Both the position numbers and the translations under genes were made by a program. Below the pieces are notes generated by a model. The model did not search any database and was not told where the DNA came from. It worked only from the letters and a program-made list of their open reading frames with translations. Positions 1 through 8,263 of a stretch of 64,000 nucleotides of DNA are shown here, in pieces (the first letter of the stretch is position 1; every line of letters begins with the position of its first letter). Location: the NCBI GenBank assembly GCA_028718125.1, contig JAQUMN010000013.1, positions 34,810 to 98,809 of the forward strand. Direction: 5' to 3'. Origin of the DNA: Kiritimatiellia bacterium (GTDB taxonomy: Bacteria > Verrucomicrobiota > Kiritimatiellia > JAAZAB01).

Positions 1-131
1 TAGATGCCGCCGTGTTTCTGGCGTAAGTCTTTTTGCCGAAATGATTTGAGGTGTGCCGGTCTGTTTTATTTGCGGATAATATTGGTTGCCGTTAAATGCC
101 GACAACCTGTTTTTTAAAGGAAAATTGTTTT

Positions 132-1745
132 ATGCCGGGCAATTGCATCCAGTGTCAAAATGTTTTAACTGATAATGAATGTGCGCGGATTGGCGAATTT
201 GCCGGAGGGCATCGTGGCGTCGGCGCTTTGCCCGCCATGACCCGGTTTATGCGCGATGTGTTTGCGGCCGAATTGGTCCTGGATCAGGATATTGTGGCCG
301 GTTTTGCGCATGACAGTTCCAACCTGCCTGGGCGGGCCGATGCGCTCTGCAGGCCGCAATCGGAGCGGGAGCTGGCGGCCATATTCCGCTTGTGCTTTTC
401 ATGCGGGATCCCTTTCACTGTCTCCGGCGGGCGCTCGGCCCTTACCGGCAGCGCCACGCCGGAGTCCGGCGTTGTAATTTCAATGGTTAAAATGATTTCG
501 CCGGCGGTAAAGGTTGATCCCGAACATCAAACCGTCGTCACGCCGGTTGGCGTCATATTGGAAGATATGCGCCGCGCCGTTCTGGAACAATCGAACGGAA
601 AACTTTATTTTCCGGTTGACCCGACCAGCCGTGCGGATGCTTCCGTCGGCGGCGCCATGGCCTGTAATGCCTCCGGATTCAATCCCGGAGAGGCGGGCGC
701 TATCCGGCACTGGGTCGAGGCCGTTGATTTCATCCTGCCGAACGGGATGAAGATTTCTGCGCGGCGCGGGCAGTATGTTTCCGGGAACGGATGTTTTATT
801 ATTGATTCGCCTGAGGGGTCACGCTCCCTGCCGGTGCCCGGTTACCCGCGGCCGAAAATCAAGAATGCCGGCGGGCCGTATTCGGCGCCGGATGGCGCAT
901 TGGACTTTGTCGACCTGCTGATCGGCAGCGAGGGGATATTCGGCGCGTTTTCAGCCTGCGAACTGCGCCTGGCGCAAAGCCCGGCCGGCTATCTCGATTT
1001 GTTTTTTTCGATGCCCGCGGAGGAAAACGCCGTGGCCTTCCTCGATTACCTGCGGAGCCATCTTTCCGCCGGGCTTGGACAGTTGACCGCGCTGGAATAT
1101 TTTGGCGTTAACTGCCGGAAATATATGTCACATGAGGGCAATTTGTTCCGCGGCACAAACCAGGTCGGCGTTTATATCCAGCAGCCGCTGACGGAGAAAT
1201 CGGCTGAAGACGCTGCGCTTGAATGGCTTGAGCTCTTTGCGGGCGCTAATTGCGGGATTGATGAAGATGCCGTTATTATGCTGGATAATGAACGCGATAG
1301 GAAAATTTTCATGGAAGCGCGCCATTCCATGCCGGCCAATGCCCTCGAAGTGGTCCAGCATCGCGGCGCCTATACCATCATGACCGATACCGTTGTGCCG
1401 CCCGAACATTTCCGCGAGTTTCTTAAGTTTACGCATCATGCCATCCAATCGGAAGGCTTGGACTATCTTTCGTTCGGCCACTTTGGCGATTGCCATTTGC
1501 ATTTCACCATATTGCCGGAGAAGGAAAAATTGGTTAAGGCGGTTGAGGTATACGACCGGATAATCGCCGAGTCCGCGCGGCTGGGCGGGGTTTATTCGGG
1601 CGAACACGGCACGGGCAAGCGCAAGCGCCGTGATTTTCTGCGCTGTTATGGCCCTGAAGCCGCAGAACAGTTGCGCCGCTGCAAGGCGGCGGTTGATCCC
1701 GAATTCCTTTTAAACCGCGGCAATGTTATTGAATATGCAAATTAA
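132..1745 (+). CDS. FAD-linked 2-hydroxyacid dehydrogenase (GlcD/D-lactate dehydrogenase family)
   Basis: Predicted flavoprotein that oxidises a 2-hydroxyacid such as D-lactate or glycolate to the 2-oxoacid. The FAD-binding PCMH domain fills roughly residues 50-280, with the pyrophosphate loop TVSGGRSALTG near residue 100 and SVGGAMACNASGFNPGEAG near 175. The FAD-oxidase C-terminal domain follows, with FGHFGDCHLHFTI near 453 and the closing GVYSGEHGTGKRKR. At 537 residues it is a full-length family member without a C-terminal Fe-S domain. I chose ATG 132 because AAAGGA lies ten bases upstream; an in-frame ATG at 96 has no such site. Its 3' end overlaps the LarA-like gene, which suggests one transcript and a shared lactate pathway. 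The exact substrate cannot be read from sequence. Confidence 0.85.
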   Translation: MPGNCIQCQNVLTDNECARIGEFAGGHRGVGALPAMTRFMRDVFAAELVLDQDIVAGFAHDSSNLPGRADALCRPQSERELAAIFRLCFSCGIPFTVSGGRSALTGSATPESGVVISMVKMISPAVKVDPEHQTVVTPVGVILEDMRRAVLEQSNGKLYFPVDPTSRADASVGGAMACNASGFNPGEAGAIRHWVEAVDFILPNGMKISARRGQYVSGNGCFIIDSPEGSRSLPVPGYPRPKIKNAGGPYSAPDGALDFVDLLIGSEGIFGAFSACELRLAQSPAGYLDLFFSMPAEENAVAFLDYLRSHLSAGLGQLTALEYFGVNCRKYMSHEGNLFRGTNQVGVYIQQPLTEKSAEDAALEWLELFAGANCGIDEDAVIMLDNERDRKIFMEARHSMPANALEVVQHRGAYTIMTDTVVPPEHFREFLKFTHHAIQSEGLDYLSFGHFGDCHLHFTILPEKEKLVKAVEVYDRIIAESARLGGVYSGEHGTGKRKRRDFLRCYGPEAAEQLRRCKAAVDPEFLLNRGNVIEYAN

Positions 1746-2997
1746 GCTTCCATATGGGAAAACTGTTGTCACGGTTGAAGCGCCTTTTCCCGATGTCACC
1801 ATTCTTGAACCGCGTTTTGTTGAAGGTCTTGCCGATGAACCCGGGGACTTTGCGGACGCTGTTCGTTCGCCGATTGACGCGCGGCCGCTCCGCGAGATTG
1901 CCGGTCCTCAAGACAAAGTGGCCGTCTTGGTTCCCGATATAACCCGGCCATTCCCGTCGCATCGGGTTTTGCCCTGGTTTTTCAAGGAGCTTGCCCATGT
2001 GCCCGCCGGTAATTTTACCATTATCATCGGCACGGGTTCGCATCGCGCCAATACGCCGACGGAACTGAAAGCAATGCTGGGAAGGGAAATCGTTGCGCGT
2101 TATCGCGTGGTCAATCACGATGCGCATGCCTTGCAAACGATGCAGGCGGTGGGCAAACGGGAAGATGGCGGGATTGTGCGCCTGAACAAGGAGTATGTGG
2201 CGGCGGACAAGCGCGTGATCCTGGGTTTTATCGAGCCGCATTTCATGGCTGGTTTTTCGGGTGGATATAAGGCGGTCATGCCCGGCGTGGCCGATATTGA
2301 TTCAATCATGTATTATCACCGCGCGGCGGTTATCGCCGATCCGCGAAGCACCTGGGGCGTGTTGCAGGACAACCCCACCCAGGCATTGATCCGGAAACTC
2401 GGCGCGCTGGCGCCCGTGGATTTCTGCGTTAACGTAACGCTTAACCGGAAGCGTAGCATAACGGGATTTTTCTGCGGTGACCCGCAGGCCGCCCATTTGA
2501 AAGGCTGCGAATTCGCCCGGGCGTCAGTCATGGCGGCCTGTTCCCGCTATTTTCCGGTTGTCATCACCACCAACGGCGGTTATCCGCTTGACCAGAATCT
2601 TTACCAGTCGGTCAAGGGGTTGTCGGCGGCCGCCCAGATCGTTGAGCAGGGAGGATTGATCATTGCGGCCTGCGAATGCGCCGACGGATTTCCGGCGCAC
2701 GGTAATTTTGCCAGGCTTTTATTTGAGCACGATTCGCCGCAATTGATTATCGCCACTGTGCTTAAGCCGGGGTTTAAAATGTTTGACCAGTGGGAGGCGC
2801 AATTGCTGGCCATGATCCAGGTGCGCGCCAGGGTGGCTCTGTTCAGCGCTTTGCCGGCTGACGACGTCCGGCGGGCGCACTTGGATTATGTGGAAAACCT
2901 TTCTGAATACCTGGCTTCCGTCATGCGCCGGCTTGGTAAAAATGCGCCGATTGCCGTCCTGCCCGATGGTCCGTTGACAATTCCGTATGTTCGGTGA
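1735..2997 (+). CDS. larA: LarA-type nickel-dependent lactate racemase family protein
   Basis: Member of the LarA/DUF2088 family, which epimerises 2-hydroxyacids using a nickel-pincer cofactor tethered to a lysine. Family signatures are in order: VPDITRPFPSHR near residue 65, GTGSHRANTPTE near 105, and EPHFMAGFSGGYKAVMPG near 175, which holds the expected histidine and the cofactor-attaching lysine. Length of 420 residues is normal. The start is uncertain: ATG 1723 and ATG 1735 are both in frame, neither has a clear ribosome site, and 1735 matches the usual LPYG beginning. It overlaps the preceding dehydrogenase, so a racemase plus D-specific dehydrogenase unit is the likely job. The cofactor genes larB, larC and larE are not in the window. 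Some LarA homologues racemise substrates other than lactate. Confidence 0.82.
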   Translation: MQIKLPYGKTVVTVEAPFPDVTILEPRFVEGLADEPGDFADAVRSPIDARPLREIAGPQDKVAVLVPDITRPFPSHRVLPWFFKELAHVPAGNFTIIIGTGSHRANTPTELKAMLGREIVARYRVVNHDAHALQTMQAVGKREDGGIVRLNKEYVAADKRVILGFIEPHFMAGFSGGYKAVMPGVADIDSIMYYHRAAVIADPRSTWGVLQDNPTQALIRKLGALAPVDFCVNVTLNRKRSITGFFCGDPQAAHLKGCEFARASVMAACSRYFPVVITTNGGYPLDQNLYQSVKGLSAAAQIVEQGGLIIAACECADGFPAHGNFARLLFEHDSPQLIIATVLKPGFKMFDQWEAQLLAMIQVRARVALFSALPADDVRRAHLDYVENLSEYLASVMRRLGKNAPIAVLPDGPLTIPYVR

Positions 2998-3001
2998 TAA
3001 C

Positions 3002-3160
3002 TTGATGCATAGGAATTTCAAAGTTAGACGTAGTCTGGATTCCCGCTTTCGCGGGAATGACCACGCTTCGCCGGAGGCTGCGCGGGGCAGGCAGAATGGG
3101 CAGGCGTTATTTGTCATTCCCGATCCAATCGGGAATCCAGGATCTTAGTTGCTAGTTGCG
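3002..3160. repeat. Composite intergenic repeat with two REP-like palindromes
   Basis: Begins just after the larA stop with GATGCATAGGAATTT. It then carries a palindrome GATTCCCG-CTTT-CGCGGGAATGAC-type (3035-3063) and a second, ATTCCCGATCCAATCGGGAAT-type (3114-3142). The same order of parts recurs at 53340-53475, including the spacer text CAGGCGTTATTTGTCATTCC. Such palindromes are common non-coding repeats in bacterial genomes, and the minus-strand reading gives the familiar false peptide FPRKRES. A further short palindrome (CGCCCGTAAGGGCG, about 3225-3239) lies just before nspC. Confidence 0.8.
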
Positions 3161-3264
3161 GCGATAGCCTAACCTAATTCAAATTTACGGGCGAAGCAAC
3201 GGTAAATTATTCTTTCGTAGCCGCGCCCGTAAGGGCGTGGATTCTTTTGGCGGCCACTACAATT

Positions 3265-4362
3265 ATGATCACACCCTATTACCTGATCGACGAAAAGAAG
3301 CTCTTGCGGAACCTGAAGATCATCCGGCGCGTATGCGAGGTTGCGGGGGCAAAAGCGGTGCTCGCATTGAAGTGTTTCTCGACCTGGTCCGTTTTCGGCC
3401 TGATGAAACCGTACTTGGACGGCACGACCAGCAGCGGTGTATACGAGGCCCGGCTGGGACGCGAGAAATTCGGCAAAGAGGTGCACGCGTTCAGCGTGGG
3501 GTTTTCCCGCGCGGACATCCGCGAGGTGCGGCATTACGCGGACACGGTCATCTTCAATTCGCTGTCCCAGCTCAAATCCTTTTACCGCGAGGTCAGCGGC
3601 CTGAAGATCGGGGTTCGGGTGAATCCGGGGTTCAGTTATTCCCATTTCGATCTCGCCAATCCGGCGCGCAGGTATTCCCGGCTCGGCGTGCGGGACGCCG
3701 GGGCTCTTAGTGAGGTTGCCGGGCTCATCAGCGGCATGATGTTCCATTTCAACTGCGAGAACGACGATTTCGCCGACTTTTCGCGGAATCTGGATCGCAT
3801 CGGGCGGAACTATGGCGAACTGCTTGAAAGGCTGGAATGGGTTAGCCTGGGCGGCGGCGTTGCTTTCACTAAGCATGGCTATCCGCTTGTACAATTCTGC
3901 AATCGCTTAAAGGTCTTCAGTAAAAAATTCGGCGTTCAGGTATATCTGGAACCCGGCGAAGCGGTTGTTACCGGCTGCGCGGAACTTGTGACCACGGTTT
4001 TGGATGTAGTACATAACGAGGTTGATATTGCCATTGTCGATGCCTCGACCGAAGCGCACATGCTGGACCATCTGGTCTACCGCACCAGCGCGAAGATCGC
4101 GTCCCCGGGTCCCGGGCGATGCAAGGTTGTCATTGCCGGGCGCTCTTGCCTGGCCGGCGATGTGTTCGGTCAATACAGCCTGAAAACCCGGCTGAAGAGC
4201 GGCCGTGTTATCCGTATTGCGGATGCCGCCGGGTATACGATGGTAAAAAAGAACTGGTTCAACGGGTTGCCTATGCCGGGCATCTGTGTGCGAAGGCTGA
4301 ACGGGAGCGTGGACACGGTCAAAAGTTTCGGATATAAGGATTTCATCGCGAGTCTTTCTTAG
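3265..4362 (+). CDS. nspC: Carboxynorspermidine/carboxyspermidine decarboxylase
   Basis: PLP-dependent decarboxylase of the alanine-racemase fold that removes CO2 from carboxynorspermidine or carboxyspermidine, the last step of the aspartate-semialdehyde route to norspermidine or spermidine. Diagnostic segments are the PLP lysine in AVLALKCFSTW near residue 35, MMFHFNCEND, SLGGGVAFTKHGYP, the phosphate-binding EPGEAVVTGCAEL, and GRSCLAGDVFG carrying the cysteine contributed across the dimer. Length of 365 residues is typical. I use ATG 3265 (MITPYYLID) rather than the upstream TTG 3247; no strong ribosome site is visible. The synthase gene lies downstream after a repeat-filled gap, which confirms the pathway assignment. 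Confidence 0.93.
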   Translation: MITPYYLIDEKKLLRNLKIIRRVCEVAGAKAVLALKCFSTWSVFGLMKPYLDGTTSSGVYEARLGREKFGKEVHAFSVGFSRADIREVRHYADTVIFNSLSQLKSFYREVSGLKIGVRVNPGFSYSHFDLANPARRYSRLGVRDAGALSEVAGLISGMMFHFNCENDDFADFSRNLDRIGRNYGELLERLEWVSLGGGVAFTKHGYPLVQFCNRLKVFSKKFGVQVYLEPGEAVVTGCAELVTTVLDVVHNEVDIAIVDASTEAHMLDHLVYRTSAKIASPGPGRCKVVIAGRSCLAGDVFGQYSLKTRLKSGRVIRIADAAGYTMVKKNWFNGLPMPGICVRRLNGSVDTVKSFGYKDFIASLS

Positions 4363-4400
4363 CGCGGCTTAAGCCGCAGCTAAAACGTGTTTTAAGTGAC

Positions 4401-4483
4401 TGTCATTCCCGATCTAATCGGGAATCCAGTTTCATTCGTCTATAACTGGGGCAGACTGGATTCCCGCTTTCGCGGGAATGACA
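4401..4483. repeat. Pair of REP-like palindromes between nspC and the synthase gene
   Basis: Two palindromes, CATTCCCGATCTAATCGGGAAT-type (4401-4429) and TGGATTCCCG-CTTT-CGCGGGAATGA-type (4455-4483), closely match the pair at 3035-3142 but in the opposite order. They occupy most of the gap within the polyamine genes and could attenuate or stabilise a shared transcript. No T-tract typical of a terminator follows. Confidence 0.75.
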
Positions 4484-4517
4484 CAACGGAAAAAAATATA
4501 TAATGCAAGGAGAGCCT

Positions 4518-5894
4518 ATGAAGAAGAACGTACTGATCATCGGCGCCGGCGGCGTCGCCCATGTAGCGGCCCACAAGGCGGCCATGAATAACGATGTGCT
4601 CGGCGACATCTGCCTGGCCTCCCGCACGCAGGCCAAATGCGACGAGATTATCGCGAGCGTCAAGCGCAAGCATCACGTCAAGGACACGTCGAAAAAGCTT
4701 TATTCCCGCCAGATCGACGCGCTCGACGTTCCGGCGACCGTGAAGCTGATCAAGGAAACCGGTTCCGAGATCGTCATCAATCTTGGCCAGGCGTTTATCA
4801 ACATGTCGGTCCTCGAGGCCTGCCTGGAGACCGGCGCGGTCTATATGGATACGGCCATCCATGAGGAGCCGGACAAGGTTTGCGAAAACCCGCCCTGGTA
4901 CGCGAACTACGAGTGGAAGCGCAAGGACCGCTGCAAGGAAAAGGGTCTGACCGCCATCCTTGGCGTGGGGTTCGATCCGGGCGTGGTCAACGCCTACTGC
5001 GCGCTGGCAGCGAAGCGCTATTTCGACAAGATAGATACGATCGACATCATGGACGTCAACGCGGGCAAACACGGCAAGTACTTTGCCACGAATTTCGACC
5101 CGGAGATCAACTTCCGCGAGTTCATCAAGGTCTGGACCTGGATTGACCGCCAGTGGAGGGAGTATCCGACGCACTCCGTCAAGCGCGTCTACAATTTCCC
5201 GGTTGCCGGCCTCTGTCCGATCTACCTGAACGGCCACGACGAGTTGCACTCGCTCTCGAAAAACATTGACGCGAACAGCATTCGTTTCTGGATGGGCTTC
5301 GGTGACCACTACATCAACGTCTTCACGGTGCTCCGCACCCTCGGGTTTCTCTCGCACTTGCCGGTGACCCTGACCACAGGCCAGAAGGTCGTGCCGCTCA
5401 AGGTTGTCAAGGCGCTCCTGCCCGACCCGAAGACTCTCGCGCCCAACTATACCGGCAAGACCTGCATCGGCAATTTCGTCAAGGGCTGGAAGAACGGCAA
5501 AAAGCGCGAGGTCTTGATCTACCAGGTCTCGGACCACAAGAAATGCTTCGAAGAGGTCGAGTCCCAGGGCATCAGTTACACGGCCGGCGTCCCGCCGGTT
5601 GCCGCCGCCATGCTCGTGGCCCAGGGCGTCTGGGACCCGAAGACGATGGTGAACGTCGAGGAACTCGATCCCGAACCGTTCATCGCCATCCTCGATAAGA
5701 TCGGCCTGCCCACTTGCGTCAAGGAAATCAAGCCCGGCAGCAAGGACTCGTTCGACGGCACCGTCAGGGACCTGCAAACGGAATTGGCAAGGTCCACGGC
5801 AACCGTCACCGTATCCGCGGCCAACCCCATGATCGCCGTTTCTCCCAAGCCGGTGGCTAAGGCAGCGAAAAAATCAAAGAAATCTGGTGGATAA
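4518..5894 (+). CDS. Carboxynorspermidine synthase (saccharopine dehydrogenase-like)
   Basis: NADPH-dependent enzyme that condenses aspartate semialdehyde with diaminopropane or putrescine to give carboxynorspermidine or carboxyspermidine, the substrate of the adjacent nspC product. The N-terminal Rossmann motif VLIIGAGGVAHVAAHKAA starts at residue 4. The rest matches the LYS1/saccharopine dehydrogenase-like group, including GVGFDPGVVNAYCALA and AVYMDTAIHEEPDKV segments. ATG 4518 is preceded by AAGGAGAG at 4507-4514, so the in-frame ATG at 4503 lies before the ribosome site and is not the start. The C-terminal 40 residues are an Ala/Val/Lys-rich tail ending in lysines, an unusual extension that looks disordered. 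A 445-residue open frame on the opposite strand is a codon-bias shadow. Confidence 0.92.
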   Translation: MKKNVLIIGAGGVAHVAAHKAAMNNDVLGDICLASRTQAKCDEIIASVKRKHHVKDTSKKLYSRQIDALDVPATVKLIKETGSEIVINLGQAFINMSVLEACLETGAVYMDTAIHEEPDKVCENPPWYANYEWKRKDRCKEKGLTAILGVGFDPGVVNAYCALAAKRYFDKIDTIDIMDVNAGKHGKYFATNFDPEINFREFIKVWTWIDRQWREYPTHSVKRVYNFPVAGLCPIYLNGHDELHSLSKNIDANSIRFWMGFGDHYINVFTVLRTLGFLSHLPVTLTTGQKVVPLKVVKALLPDPKTLAPNYTGKTCIGNFVKGWKNGKKREVLIYQVSDHKKCFEEVESQGISYTAGVPPVAAAMLVAQGVWDPKTMVNVEELDPEPFIAILDKIGLPTCVKEIKPGSKDSFDGTVRDLQTELARSTATVTVSAANPMIAVSPKPVAKAAKKSKKSGG

Positions 5895-5924
5895 AAGGAA
5901 AGAAGCTTTCATGAAGCAGCAAGA

Positions 5925-6743
5925 ATGAATGGATGCGATAAACCACACGAAAAAATAGATCGAAAGACATTCTTGAATCTGCTTGTTCTTGGCCTAGGGA
6001 TAGCTGTTGCATTTTGCGTAATATCTTCTGCCCAAAGTGCGGAGGAAGGTAGCGGGACTGTGACAAACACGGCAGCTTCCATCATCGGGGAATTGCAGGC
6101 CAATACCAAGACTTTACGATCATTTCAGTGCCGGATTGCCATGCGTCGTGTCAAAGGGGCGCCGGAGGGCGGTGGCGAAGAAATGCCGGACGAGTTCGAT
6201 TCTGATGTTATGATCAAGATGCCGGACAAGGCGCGATGGGTTACGCATTTTGCGACTGCCGACATTCTCATGATTCGCAACGGGGGATTGGAAAACCAGT
6301 ATGTAAAAATCCACGGTCAACCGGGAGGGTGGAAGAAAAAGGTGAACAGAACCCCTGTACGTGACCAGTTTATCAATAAATTGACATGTTCAGTGCCGCC
6401 CGCGGATAGTCGTTTGAAAGCAGAGAATGAGGATCGTTATGAATTGGAGCATAGCGATCCGCGCGGGTGGCGTGAGGTATTCTATGTCAGCAAGAAGGAT
6501 AAGCATGTCACCGAGATCCTAACATATGAATCCGATGGAAAACTCTATAAGCGATTGCGTCGCGAAGAGTTTTTTTCCAGTCAGCCGCCCGACATTGCGA
6601 CGAAGATCGTGATTGAGAATTTCGATGCATCCGGACGCCTGACCGGTGCCCATGATCAGCAGTTGACCGACGTAAAAGTCAATGCGGCTGTTTCCGACCA
6701 GCTTTTTGACTTGGAAACCGATTGGAAAGGCGACAGCAAATGA
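5925..6743 (+). CDS. LolA-like exported protein
   Basis: Predicted periplasmic protein with an N-terminal membrane or signal segment (TFLNLLVLGLGIAVAFCVISSAQSA, residues about 15-38) ending at a plausible AQSA signal-peptidase site. The mature part resembles the LolA/outer-membrane lipoprotein-sorting fold: an early helix (IIGELQANTKTLRSFQCRI), repeated beta strands such as VMIKMPDKARWVTHFA, and a late ITKIVIENFD-like strand. No catalytic motif is seen. It starts 30 bases after the carboxynorspermidine synthase gene on the same strand, with a short AT-rich leader containing a five-codon minigene (5911-5928). A link to polyamine metabolism is only positional. Confidence 0.6.
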   Translation: MNGCDKPHEKIDRKTFLNLLVLGLGIAVAFCVISSAQSAEEGSGTVTNTAASIIGELQANTKTLRSFQCRIAMRRVKGAPEGGGEEMPDEFDSDVMIKMPDKARWVTHFATADILMIRNGGLENQYVKIHGQPGGWKKKVNRTPVRDQFINKLTCSVPPADSRLKAENEDRYELEHSDPRGWREVFYVSKKDKHVTEILTYESDGKLYKRLRREEFFSSQPPDIATKIVIENFDASGRLTGAHDQQLTDVKVNAAVSDQLFDLETDWKGDSK

Positions 6744-6973
6744 GTTGTTTACCCGGCTTGAATGCCATTATGCATGCTGAAGAAAACTGGAGTTGGATCC
6801 ACCTTATCATTATTGCGCATCCAGGTTGGCAAGGTCCCGTCGTCCACTACTAAGAACTGACGCGGCTTGCTGAGCGAATTGGGAAACGACAAGGGAAGAC
6901 GTTCAACCGTTCCTGGAACATCCGGAGGACGCCACGTTGATTACGCGGGAGAATCTGGAATCGTTAGTGCAAA

Positions 6974-8116
6974 CTACCGGTTGATGTGAACCACCTTGGC
7001 GGGCGGGAAGCCGTTGAAAGGGGTTGACGAGGCGACGCTGTAGGCGCCGATGTTATTGCTGTAAAGCAAATCGCCGCGTTCGAGGTCGGCCGGGAGTTCT
7101 TCGGCCATGGAGATCACGTCCAGCGCGTCGCAGGTCGGGCCGAAGACAGTGCAAATTCGGGTAGCTCCCTTTTTGAATGCTTCCATGTGATACTGGCAGT
7201 GATCGAAGAGGATGCCTGAGAAGGTCTGATAAACCCCGTCGTCAACATAATAACATAGCTTGCCATCGCGCACGGCTTTGCCGATGATCTTCGATATGGC
7301 GGTCCCGGCCGTCGCCACCATGAATCGCCCCGGCTCGGCCAGGATTTGGATATCCTTGGGAAAGAGCCGGTCAATCTCGGCGTTGATCTTCCGGGCCAGT
7401 TCGCGGAACGGCTTCACGGTGGCATCGTAGGGCGCCGGGAACCCTCCGCCGATATCCAGCAGGTTCATCTTGGTGTAGCCGCGTTCGCGCGCCTCCTTGA
7501 ACACATTGGCCGCGAGGTTGATGGCCTGCACAAAATTCTCGAAGTTGGTGGTCTGGCTGCCGACGTGGAAGCTCAGGCCTTCAACGACGAGGCCGGCCTT
7601 GTCGGCTTCGAGGATGAGATTCGCCGCTTCCCCCGACGCCGCGCCGAACTTGGACGAGAGTTCCACCATGGCGCCGGTGTTGGAGACTTTGAGGCGCAGG
7701 ACAAGGCCCGAATGCGGGGCGTACTGCTTGATTTTTCTGATTTCCTCGAAGTTATCGAAAGTCACCAGCGCCTTGTATTGATCGAGCTCACGCAATGTCT
7801 CGTTGGCCTTGATCGGGTTGGCATAAATGATTTTATCCCAGATCCAATCCTGGCGCTGTTTAGCCGGCAGGTTCTTGATGTACTCGTGCACCACCATGAA
7901 CTCAGGCATCGAGGCCACGTCAAAGCTCGCGCCCGCGTCGTAAAGCGTCTTCACAATGGCCGGGTCCGGGTTGGCTTTGACCGCGTAGTATGCCTGGACG
8001 CGCGGCAGATATTTTTTGAAGGCGGTATAATTTCGGCGCAGCTCGTTGTGATCCACCACGAACAGGGGCGTCCCATGCTTCTTTGCCAGTTGCTGTAACA
8101 TCTTTAACGGGGCCAT
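6974..8116 (-). CDS. Ornithine/lysine-type decarboxylase (PLP fold type III)
   Basis: PLP-dependent amino-acid decarboxylase related to eukaryote-type ornithine decarboxylase, predicted to make putrescine or cadaverine. Evidence: PLP lysine in AYYAVKANPDPAIVKTL near residue 48, GASFDVASMPEF, FHVGSQTTN, LDIGGGFP, LAEPGRFMVA, and the active-site FGPTCDALDVI with the catalytic cysteine. The C-terminal GAYSVASSTPFNGF is typical of ornithine decarboxylases. Length of 380 residues fits. AAGGAGA lies six bases before the ATG. It converges on the carboxynorspermidine genes, so putrescine made here could be converted to spermidine by them. Ornithine versus lysine preference cannot be decided by eye. 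Confidence 0.88.
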   Translation of the reverse strand: MAPLKMLQQLAKKHGTPLFVVDHNELRRNYTAFKKYLPRVQAYYAVKANPDPAIVKTLYDAGASFDVASMPEFMVVHEYIKNLPAKQRQDWIWDKIIYANPIKANETLRELDQYKALVTFDNFEEIRKIKQYAPHSGLVLRLKVSNTGAMVELSSKFGAASGEAANLILEADKAGLVVEGLSFHVGSQTTNFENFVQAINLAANVFKEARERGYTKMNLLDIGGGFPAPYDATVKPFRELARKINAEIDRLFPKDIQILAEPGRFMVATAGTAISKIIGKAVRDGKLCYYVDDGVYQTFSGILFDHCQYHMEAFKKGATRICTVFGPTCDALDVISMAEELPADLERGDLLYSNNIGAYSVASSTPFNGFPPAKVVHINR

Positions 8117-8263
8117 AAATGTCTCCTTGATATTAAAAACCGCGCCGCATGGGTGAAGAACGCTTGTCCACCTAACCTACATGATGCCGGAAAACCGACC
8201 GGAAATCCATTGCCTTTTTGGTTTGAAAGCTTACACTTTATTAGAATTTAATGCAAAAAAACT

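Noticed and set aside
4440..5777. 445-codon open frame antisense to the carboxynorspermidine synthase gene
   Set aside because: High GC at third positions of the true gene leaves few stops on the opposite strand; the peptide has no recognisable domain and the sense product is a clear enzyme. The long antisense frames at 30321-31835 and 55512-57029 are rejected for the same reason.
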